DNA of 20,147 nt. Origin: an uncultured Erysipelotrichaceae bacterium (GTDB lineage: Bacteria; Bacillota_I; Bacilli_A; RF39; UBA660). Position 1 is the stretch's first letter; every line of letters starts with the position of its first letter. Under the pieces are notes generated by a model. That model had not been told where the DNA came from, did no database searches, and saw nothing but the letters and a program-made list of their open reading frames with translations. A program made the position numbers and the translations under genes. Shown piece after piece: positions 14,461-20,147 of the stretch. The stretch spans positions 1 through 20,147 of the forward strand of contig CACZOV010000005.1 in the NCBI GenBank assembly GCA_902782915.1, written 5' to 3'.

Positions 14461-15664
14461 ATTGCTCCTTATATTCATCATACATATACTTTTTTAATAA
14501 TTCTTCTTTAGTTATTTTATATTGCTTTTCAAATTGTAAATGATTCATATAAAGTTTCCTAAAACAAGAAATATCTAAATTAATTCCTTTATCAGTAAAA
14601 AATCTATATCTTGCATATGTTATATAAACGCTTTGAATCATTCTCATAGGTTCAATTATAAAAACATCATGAAGTCCTATAGAATCATTTAATTCTATTT
14701 TATCTTTCAAGTTTTCTAAACTATAACTTAAAATAGTTGGCATTGTAAGAATCATTTTTAAAACTTCTTCTTTTCTATAACCAAGATTTATCATTTCATT
14801 TATTTTTAAATTTATTATTTCCTTTGTATAATTAAAAATTGCAGGCATCAATTTAGACATACTTCGTACTTCTTCTAAAGAATAACCTAAGACCATTAAA
14901 TCATTAATCTTTTCTTTTATTAAATCCATTCTAAATCTATAAATATTAGGAGATGTAATAGTCATTTTAATTATTTCTTTTTTAGTATAACCTAGTTTCT
15001 CTAATCCTTCTATTTTATCTTTTAAGTTATTTAAGCTATAACCAAATAAAGTTGGAAGCATCTTAGTCATTTTAATTATAGCTTCTTTAGAATAACCAAG
15101 TTCTTTTAATTCTTCTATTCTAGATCTTAATTTATCAATTTGATATCCGTATATTTCAGGATAAATTTTAGTCATATAAATTAAATCTTCTTTAGAATAA
15201 CCAAGCTCTTCCATATTTTTAAATTTGGACTCAATATTTTCTTTAGAATAACTAAAAATAGCTGGGAAAATTCTTGCTATTCCTAAAATATCTCTTTTTT
15301 GATAGCCTAAATCAACTAAATCTTTAATTTTTTCTTTTAAGGTTAAATTGTTATAAGAATATATTCCTGGATAAAGCTTTGACATATGAATTATTTCTTC
15401 TTTAGAAAAACCAAGGAGAACTAATCCTTTTATTTTATCTTGAATATTTGCTTTATCATAACCAAATAAAGTTGGAAGTATTCTAGTTATTTTAATTACT
15501 TCTTCTTTTTTATATCCTAAAGAAAGAAAAAAGGAAAACATTTCATTTACTTTATTATAAAAAGTTTCATCTGTTAAATGAGTAAGTGGATAACAAGATC
15601 TAATTGTATCTATATCTTCCATCTTATAACCTAAACTTAAAAACAATTCTTTTATTTTTTCCAT
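14444..15664 (-). CDS. mTERF-like protein with nine 35-residue helical repeats
   Basis: 406 residues, mostly a solenoid of nine repeats beginning near residues 11, 49, 84, 119, 154, 189, 224, 259 and 294. From the second on, the period is exactly 35. The unit is roughly LGYSKEEIIKMTKMLP followed by x-(I/L)-(F/Y)-x-Y-S and an amphipathic K-x-K-I helix. The conserved Leu-Gly-Tyr start, the Pro at position 16 and the closing helix match the mTERF motif of mitochondrial and plastid nucleic-acid-binding proteins. A non-repeat C-terminal domain covers about 328-406. There is no signal peptide or membrane helix, so it is cytoplasmic. The ATG at 15664 follows AGGAG. By analogy it may bind DNA or RNA and affect transcription or ribosome assembly, but no bacterial function is established to my knowledge. 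An alternative is a generic alpha-solenoid protein-binding scaffold. Confidence 0.8.
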   Translation of the reverse strand: MEKIKELFLSLGYKMEDIDTIRSCYPLTHLTDETFYNKVNEMFSFFLSLGYKKEEVIKITRILPTLFGYDKANIQDKIKGLVLLGFSKEEIIHMSKLYPGIYSYNNLTLKEKIKDLVDLGYQKRDILGIARIFPAIFSYSKENIESKFKNMEELGYSKEDLIYMTKIYPEIYGYQIDKLRSRIEELKELGYSKEAIIKMTKMLPTLFGYSLNNLKDKIEGLEKLGYTKKEIIKMTITSPNIYRFRMDLIKEKINDLMVLGYSLEEVRSMSKLMPAIFNYTKEIINLKINEMINLGYRKEEVLKMILTMPTILSYSLENLKDKIELNDSIGLHDVFIIEPMRMIQSVYITYARYRFFTDKGINLDISCFRKLYMNHLQFEKQYKITKEELLKKYMYDEYKEQYGNIK

Positions 15665-15689
15665 TTTAAACTCCTATTTTTATAAATTA

Positions 15690-15718
15690 AGTATATATTA
15701 AAAAACATTAAACTTCAA
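15690..15718 (-). promoter_or_regulatory. Promoter of the mTERF-like gene pair
   Basis: Minus strand TTGAAG (15713-15718), 17 bp, TATACT (15690-15695). It starts directly after the U-tract of the trpS terminator. Confidence 0.55.
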
Positions 15719-15719
15719 G

Positions 15720-15747
15720 AAAAAAAAGATTATCAAATAGATAATCT
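15720..15747 (-). terminator. trpS terminator
   Basis: AGATTATC (15727-15734) pairs exactly with 15740-15747 around a 5-base loop, followed on the minus strand by a run of T. The stem overlaps the trpS stop codon by two bases. Confidence 0.8.
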
Positions 15748-16789
15748 AATCAAAATAATCAATTTTCATGGCATGTTTAAATTCTTTTAAATTCTCTTTT
15801 GCAATTATTCTAGCTTCCATTGTTCCTTTTTTTAAAACGTCATAAACATAATCCATATTTTCTTCTAGTTCATGCCTTTTTTCACGTATTGGAGTTAATA
15901 ATTCGTCAAGTATATTATCTAAGAATTTCTTAATTTTTACATCTCCACCTCCTCCACGCATGTATTGTTCTTTTAATTCATCTAAATTTTTAAATTCAGG
16001 TAAATATTTAGAAAAATCTTCTTTTTTAGAAAAAACATCTAAATAAGTAAATACTATATTCCCCTCAATTTTTCCTGGATCATTTATATTTATATGATCT
16101 GGATCAGTATACATTTTCATTACTTTATTATAAACTTCTTTAGAATCATCTGATAAATAAATACAATTTCCTAAAGACTTACTCATTTTATTTTTTCCAT
16201 CAATTCCAGGTAATCTATATGAGTTTTCATTATCTGGCAAAATTGCCTTACATTCAACAAGAGTATCACCATAAATACTATTAAATCTTTTTACAATTTC
16301 GTTTGCTTGTTCAAGCATTGGTAATTGATCAACTCCAACTGGAATATCAGTTGCTTTAAAAAGAGTAATATCTGCAGTTTGACTAACCGGATAACATAAA
16401 AAACCAACAGGAATAGAATTATTAAAATCTTTTGTTTTTAATTCTGTTTTAACGGTTGGATTTCTTTCAAGCCTTGAAAGAGTTACTAAATTTAAATAAT
16501 AAAAAGTATATTCTGTAAGTTCTGGAATCATTGATTGAATAAAAATTGTAACTTTATTTGGATCAATTCCACAAGATAAATAATCAAGAATAATTTCTTT
16601 AATACTATCTCTAATTTTTTCTGGTTCAAGAAAATTGTCAGTTAAAGCTTGACTATCAGCAATCATTACATACATTTTTTCATAATCGCCAACTTCCTGC
16701 ATTTCAAGTCTTTTTTTAATAGATCCAACAAAGTGTCCCAAATGAAGTTTTCCAGTAGGTCTATCTCCTGTTAATATGATTTTTCCCAT
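15746..16789 (-). CDS. trpS: Tryptophanyl-tRNA synthetase
   Basis: 347 residues, typical for bacterial TrpRS (about 330-340). It charges tRNA-Trp. The class I signatures are HLGH (16-19, the HIGH motif, in TGKLHLGHFVG) and KMSKS (201-205). PVSQTADITLF and PVGVDQLPMLE are characteristic of TrpRS. The ATG at 16789 follows AAGGAGG. The leader from its promoter to the start is only a few tens of bases, with no room for a T-box, so tRNA-sensing control is not seen here. Confidence 0.97.
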   Translation of the reverse strand: MGKIILTGDRPTGKLHLGHFVGSIKKRLEMQEVGDYEKMYVMIADSQALTDNFLEPEKIRDSIKEIILDYLSCGIDPNKVTIFIQSMIPELTEYTFYYLNLVTLSRLERNPTVKTELKTKDFNNSIPVGFLCYPVSQTADITLFKATDIPVGVDQLPMLEQANEIVKRFNSIYGDTLVECKAILPDNENSYRLPGIDGKNKMSKSLGNCIYLSDDSKEVYNKVMKMYTDPDHININDPGKIEGNIVFTYLDVFSKKEDFSKYLPEFKNLDELKEQYMRGGGGDVKIKKFLDNILDELLTPIREKRHELEENMDYVYDVLKKGTMEARIIAKENLKEFKHAMKIDYFD

Positions 16790-16812
16790 AATTCCTCCTT
16801 AAATTTAAATTT

Positions 16813-16841
16813 ATTATACAAATCTATTCTTAAAAAGTCAA
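16813..16841 (-). promoter_or_regulatory. Promoter of trpS
   Basis: Minus strand TTGACT (16836-16841), 17 bp, consensus TATAAT (16813-16818), leading to a short leader and a strong ribosome binding site. Confidence 0.8.
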
Positions 16842-16877
16842 ATATGTTTCTTTTAAAAATATGATTAATATTTCTTA

Positions 16878-16919
16878 AACTTCATATCATAATGTATGGA
16901 CAAATCAAATAATGAAGTT
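16878..16919. promoter_or_regulatory. Inverted repeat upstream of the double-HTH regulator gene
   Basis: AACTTCAT (16878-16885) and ATGAAGTT (16912-16919) are exact inverted copies 26 bp apart. A further TGAAGTA half-site lies at 16943-16949, overlapping the ribosome binding site region of the regulator gene. The arrangement suits binding by the regulator itself. No clear sigma-A promoter was found for this gene. Confidence 0.4.
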
Positions 16920-16952
16920 ATTTTAATGAGAAAATTTAATTGGTGAAGTAGT

Positions 16953-17402
16953 ATGTTTGAAAATTTAAAAAAAATACGCGAAACTTATGAACTAACTCAA
17001 AGAGATATGGCTAAAGTTTTAGAAATTAGTAAATCAAGTTATAATAATTATGAAACAGGAGAACAAATTATCCCTTTAAAAAGATTAAATGATTTTTGCA
17101 ATAAATTTCATGTATCAATTGACTATGTATCATCTCTTACAAATAAAAATACCTACATTCCAAATACTTATAAATTAAACAAAATAGAAATTGGAAAAAG
17201 AATGAAACAAATTCGTTTAAAAAACAAATTAACTCAAGAAGAACTTGCTTTAATACTCAATACAACTCAGTCTAATATTAGTTCTTATGAACAAGGAAAA
17301 ACTTTAATTATAACAGCATTTTTATATAACTTTGCTAAACACTTTTCAATTAGTATGGACTATATTACCTTAAGATCAAATACAGAAAAAATTCAAAAAT
17401 AG
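16953..17402 (+). CDS. Transcriptional regulator with two Xre/Cro-type HTH domains
   Basis: 149 residues and the only gene on the plus strand. Two HTH_3 domains stand in tandem, at about 4-58 (LTQRDMAKVLEISKSSYNNYE) and about 77-133 (LTQEELALILNTTQSNISSYE). Each has the five-helix Cro/CI pattern and a closing S-(I/M)-D-Y-(V/I) segment. There is no ligand-binding or dimerisation domain, so one chain may act as a built-in dimer or bridge two half-sites. It diverges from trpS and converges on the phosphatidyltransferase gene with one base between the stops. The ribosome binding site is weak (GGTGAAG). Phage-type repressor origin or a housekeeping regulator are both possible. Confidence 0.88.
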   Translation: MFENLKKIRETYELTQRDMAKVLEISKSSYNNYETGEQIIPLKRLNDFCNKFHVSIDYVSSLTNKNTYIPNTYKLNKIEIGKRMKQIRLKNKLTQEELALILNTTQSNISSYEQGKTLIITAFLYNFAKHFSISMDYITLRSNTEKIQK

Positions 17403-17416
17403 ATTATTCTATTTTT
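17395..17416. terminator. Shared bidirectional terminator between convergent genes
   Basis: AAAAATAGA (17395-17403) pairs exactly with 17408-17416 around a 4-base loop. A T-run follows on the plus strand, and GAATTTTTT follows on the minus strand. The hairpin includes the stop codons of both convergent genes. Confidence 0.7.
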
Positions 17417-17976
17417 TTTTTATTAATTATTATTTTACTATAACTAATTAAAGTTACTAGTTCTAAAGATAAAGTTGTAAGAAAAAATAATATCATAAAG
17501 AAAAAAGGAATTTCTATAAATTTATCTAAATAAACTAAAACTAAAAAAGAAAACATAAATACGGTTTTAATCTTTCCAAATTTATTAGACTCTGGATTAA
17601 ATTCTTTTTGATAGGCATATAAATTAACAATTGAAATAAAAATTTCTAAAAGAATAAAAATAAAAATATAAGTATCAAAAACAGGTATTAATAAAGTAAT
17701 TACAAATATCTTATCAACAACAGCATCCAAATATTTACCAAATAAAGATACTGAATTATATTTTCTAGCAAAATATCCATCAAATGTATCTGTTAAAGTA
17801 AAAAGTAAAATCATTAAAAAGAAAGCAAGCTTTAAATTTAGAAAATAAAGTGGTAATAAAATAAAAGGTGAAAAAAATCTTGATAAAGTAAGTAAATTAG
17901 CTATTTGTAATTGAATTTTTTTATTTCTGATATCATTATTCATTTCTTTTAATCCACTTTTTAATATATTAATCAT
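17404..17976 (-). CDS. CDP-alcohol phosphatidyltransferase (PgsA-like)
   Basis: 190 residues with about five membrane helices. The family motif D-x2-D-G-x2-A-R-x8-G-x3-D-x3-D is complete: Asp63, Asp66, Gly67, Ala70, Arg71, Gly80, Asp84 and Asp88. Such enzymes displace CMP from a CDP-lipid. PgsA (phosphatidylglycerophosphate synthase) is the usual identity at this length, but cardiolipin or other head-group synthases share the motif. The ATG at 17976 follows TAGGAG; an 11-codon extension upstream would contain that site. It lies 39 bp after the penicillin-binding protein gene, probably one transcript. Confidence 0.88.
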   Translation of the reverse strand: MINILKSGLKEMNNDIRNKKIQLQIANLLTLSRFFSPFILLPLYFLNLKLAFFLMILLFTLTDTFDGYFARKYNSVSLFGKYLDAVVDKIFVITLLIPVFDTYIFIFILLEIFISIVNLYAYQKEFNPESNKFGKIKTVFMFSFLVLVYLDKFIEIPFFFMILFFLTTLSLELVTLISYSKIIINKKKIE

Positions 17977-18015
17977 AAAAACTCCTAATCTTCTATTATT
18001 ATAGATCAAAATTTA

Positions 18016-19923
18016 TTAATTTCCAAGTAGTAATCTAACGGTTGATCCAGCTGAAAGATAAGTTCCTTCTTTTGGACTTTGACTTATAACCATATCTCCA
18101 CTTCCAGAATATTCTACATTATAATAAAATAGTTCTTTTAAAGCATCTTTTCTATTCATTCCAACTAAATTTGGTAAAGTATAATATATTTCATCATCCC
18201 AGTATCTTACCTTTTCAATTCCTCCTTCTTGTCTTTTTATATCAAGAGCATCTATAATATCTAAAAGGATTCGTCTTGCAACCGGTGCTGTTGTATAACT
18301 TGAAAGAAGAGCTGTATTTTTCGGATTATCAATTGCAACATATAAAATAGCTTCTGGGGAATTACTTGGTACAACTGACATAAAACTCATAATATAATTA
18401 TTTACCATATAAACCCCATCTTTTACTTTTTGAGCCGTACCAGTTTTACCACCTATTCGGTATCCATCAATATATGCATAACGTCCTCCTCCCCTTGCAA
18501 CTACACTTTCTAAAGCATTTCTCATAATACTACTTGTTTCAGGACTAATTGTCTTTCTAATAAACATAGGTTTATTTGAGACAATAACCGAATTATTAAC
18601 TGGCTCATTTATACTTTTTACAACATATGGTTTATAAAGATTCCCTCCATTTACAACTGAAGATACAGCTGTTACTTGTTGGATTGGTGTAACACTAATT
18701 CCTTGCCCAAAAGCACTAGTTACAAGTTCCAGTTCTCCTACCCTATCAAGTGAAAACATAATTCCAACTGACTCACCATTTAAATCAATTCCTGTTTTTT
18801 CTCCAAAGCCAAACAGCTCAAAATATGAAAAAAGTTTTTCTTTTCCAAGAAGTTGGCCAAGTTTAACAAATCCAGGATTACAAGAATTTTCTAAAACTTG
18901 TAAAAAAGTTTGATCCCCATGTCCTCCTGCTTTCCAACATCCAATTCTAGTTCCATTTATATGAACACTTCCTGAATCATAAAAATGATCATTATAAATA
19001 TCTATTACTTTCTCTTCAACAGCACTACTCATTGTTATAATTTTAAAGGTTGATCCTGGTTCATAAGTCATCCAAATAGGTAAATTACGATTCAAAACTT
19101 CTGTTTTAAATAATTTATAATTATTAGGATTAAAAGTTGGACGACTCGACATAGCAAGAACTTCTAAAGTATTAGGATCAACAACAATTGCAAGCGAATT
19201 ATCAGGTTTTAAAGTACTTTCAACATTATTTAATTCTCGTTCAAGAGCAAGTTGAATATTAATATCAATTGTAAGTGTTATATTCATCCCACTTGCTGCT
19301 TCTAAATATATTTCACTTAAATTAATCTTATTTCCTTTGGCATCACTAAAATATTTAATAGCACCATTTTCACCAGTTAAATAAGAATCATACATAAGTT
19401 CTATTCCACCGAGTCCTTGATTATCAATTCCAACATAGCCAAGAACATGTGATAAAGTTTCTCCATATGGATAATATCTTTTAGATTCTTTTACTAAATA
19501 CACTCCCTCAAACTCATAAGAATTAATTTTATCTGCAACCTCATAACTAAGACGTCTTCCTTCTGGATGAACTCTTTCAATAGAAGTTTTTTTATAAACA
19601 TGGCTTTTCATCTCTGATTCACTTACATTTAATATTTCAGCAAGTACCTTAGTAACTTCTTCTTTATTTTTTATTTGATTTGGAACTAATACTAAACTTG
19701 TTGTTGTAATATTATCAGCTAAAACTACCCCATTTCGATCAAGTATTAATCCACGATCAGCTTCAATTGGAAGATCTCGACTCCAAAGATCAAGAGCTAA
19801 ACTAGATAACTTTTTATAATCAACCATCTCAATATATAAAACTTTTAAAAAAATAACAGCAAAAAAACTTAAAAAAAAGATAAGTACTAATTTTATTCTA
19901 CTATCTATATTCTTATTAAACAT
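18016..19923 (-). CDS. Class B penicillin-binding protein, SpoVD/PBP2-like, with one PASTA domain
   Basis: 635 residues. An N-terminal anchor (about 10-30) is followed by the PBP dimerisation domain (with RGLILDRNG and YPYGETLSHVLGYVG) and the transpeptidase. The three catalytic motifs are S291-T-F-K, S347-C-N and K493-T-G. One PASTA domain closes the protein (about 572-635). It cross-links peptidoglycan. Single-PASTA proteins of this layout include sporulation-specific SpoVD as well as division PBPs, and the presence of spoIVB makes SpoVD reasonable. The start is the ATG at 19923: GGTGATC precedes it in correct register, and a 20-codon longer frame would overlap the upstream gene. Confidence 0.93.
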   Translation of the reverse strand: MFNKNIDSRIKLVLIFFLSFFAVIFLKVLYIEMVDYKKLSSLALDLWSRDLPIEADRGLILDRNGVVLADNITTTSLVLVPNQIKNKEEVTKVLAEILNVSESEMKSHVYKKTSIERVHPEGRRLSYEVADKINSYEFEGVYLVKESKRYYPYGETLSHVLGYVGIDNQGLGGIELMYDSYLTGENGAIKYFSDAKGNKINLSEIYLEAASGMNITLTIDINIQLALERELNNVESTLKPDNSLAIVVDPNTLEVLAMSSRPTFNPNNYKLFKTEVLNRNLPIWMTYEPGSTFKIITMSSAVEEKVIDIYNDHFYDSGSVHINGTRIGCWKAGGHGDQTFLQVLENSCNPGFVKLGQLLGKEKLFSYFELFGFGEKTGIDLNGESVGIMFSLDRVGELELVTSAFGQGISVTPIQQVTAVSSVVNGGNLYKPYVVKSINEPVNNSVIVSNKPMFIRKTISPETSSIMRNALESVVARGGGRYAYIDGYRIGGKTGTAQKVKDGVYMVNNYIMSFMSVVPSNSPEAILYVAIDNPKNTALLSSYTTAPVARRILLDIIDALDIKRQEGGIEKVRYWDDEIYYTLPNLVGMNRKDALKELFYYNVEYSGSGDMVISQSPKEGTYLSAGSTVRLLLGN

Positions 19924-19972
19924 AAGATCACCATTAAAATATATGTAATACTTCTTTAAAACTAAATTAATT

Positions 19973-20147
19973 TTAATCGACAATTAATTTAAATTCATAC
20001 ATTGTATCCCATCTTTTTCCAGTTATATATATTCTATTATTAAGTTTATTATAAGCTATTCCATTTAAAACATCATTTTTATCTTTTACAGAAGGAATTA
20101 AAGAATCAAAATTAATTATTTTTTTACAACTCCATCACCCAGATCAA
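19973..20147 (-). pseudogene. Glutaminyl-peptide cyclotransferase, 3' end, apparently frameshifted
   Basis: The last part of a gene running off the right edge. The terminal frame reads INFDSLIPSVKDKND then VLNGIAYNKLNNRIYITGKRW and ends MYEFKLIVD. This matches from memory the C-terminus of the glutamine cyclotransferase family (VLNGIAYD...F.TGK.W...FE). Just upstream, the match continues only in another frame (DLGDGVVKK), across a run of seven T on the plus strand (20119-20125). One added base would fuse the two into a normal sequence. Either the gene is disrupted, or the base count is a sequencing error, or the run varies in length. In the terminal frame a TGA precedes the run. The enzyme converts N-terminal Gln to pyroglutamate on exported peptides. 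Confidence 0.65.

Noticed and set aside
14444..15664. TALE-like or pentatricopeptide repeat protein
   Set aside because: The 35-residue length is similar, but the Leu-Gly-Tyr start, central Pro and order of helices fit mTERF better than the TALE LTPxQVVAIAS or PPR consensus.
16790..16952. T-box riboswitch upstream of trpS
   Set aside because: The trpS promoter lies only about 25 bp from the gene, leaving no room for a T-box leader, and no antiterminator hairpin is visible.
1..20147. tRNA, rRNA or insertion sequence
   Set aside because: I found no tRNA-like cloverleaf, rRNA segment, transposase gene or terminal inverted repeats with target duplications.

Overview
The window comes from a very A+T-rich, low-GC Gram-positive bacterium (Bacillota, probably a gut Bacilli lineage of the RF39/RFN20/Erysipelotrichales sort; the exact taxon is an inference). 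The signs are strong AGGAGG-type ribosome binding sites, sigma-A promoters of the TTGAAA/TTGACT-N17-TATAAT kind, many U-tailed hairpin terminators, and genes for SpoIVB and a SpoVD-like penicillin-binding protein. TGA is used as a stop (fpg ends in TGA inside an ATGA overlap) and Trp is encoded by TGG, so this is not the Mollicutes code. All genes but one lie on the minus strand, so the window reads biologically from right to left.

Right end (about 17.4-20.1 kb): the 3' end of a glutaminyl-peptide cyclotransferase gene, apparently frameshifted at a 7-base homopolymer; a SpoVD/PBP2-type transpeptidase with one PASTA domain; and a CDP-alcohol phosphatidyltransferase. Together these are envelope genes. 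The only plus-strand gene, a regulator with two Xre-type HTH domains, converges on them and diverges from trpS.

Middle (about 11-16.8 kb): trpS; a two-gene unit encoding a nine-repeat mTERF-like helical protein and a shorter relative; then fpg (mutM) coupled to recD2 by an ATGA overlap. mTERF-like proteins are best known from mitochondria and chloroplasts, so this pair deserves attention. A 49-residue membrane miniprotein follows.

Left-middle (about 2.6-10.7 kb): a divergent transketolase and SpoIVB form one unit. A Fic protein has its own strong promoter next to three 12-bp tandem repeats. An EndA-type nuclease overlaps a stand-alone CinA C-terminal domain gene. mutS has its own promoter. 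DNA repair is well represented (mutS, fpg, recD2).

Left end (1-2.6 kb): the most striking part. A secreted or membrane-anchored protein carries two C-type-lectin-like domains, each ending in a GC-rich 77-bp segment. A third copy of that segment lies in non-coding DNA just downstream. The three copies differ at 18 positions, 17 of which carry adenine in at least one copy, and 16 of which are at codon positions 1 or 2. That is the signature of a diversity-generating retroelement (DGR). Further downstream, in the usual VR-TR-RT order, sits a 59-codon open frame resembling only the C-terminal end of a reverse transcriptase. The cassette therefore looks like a decayed or RT-dependent (satellite) DGR whose catalytic RT is not in this window.
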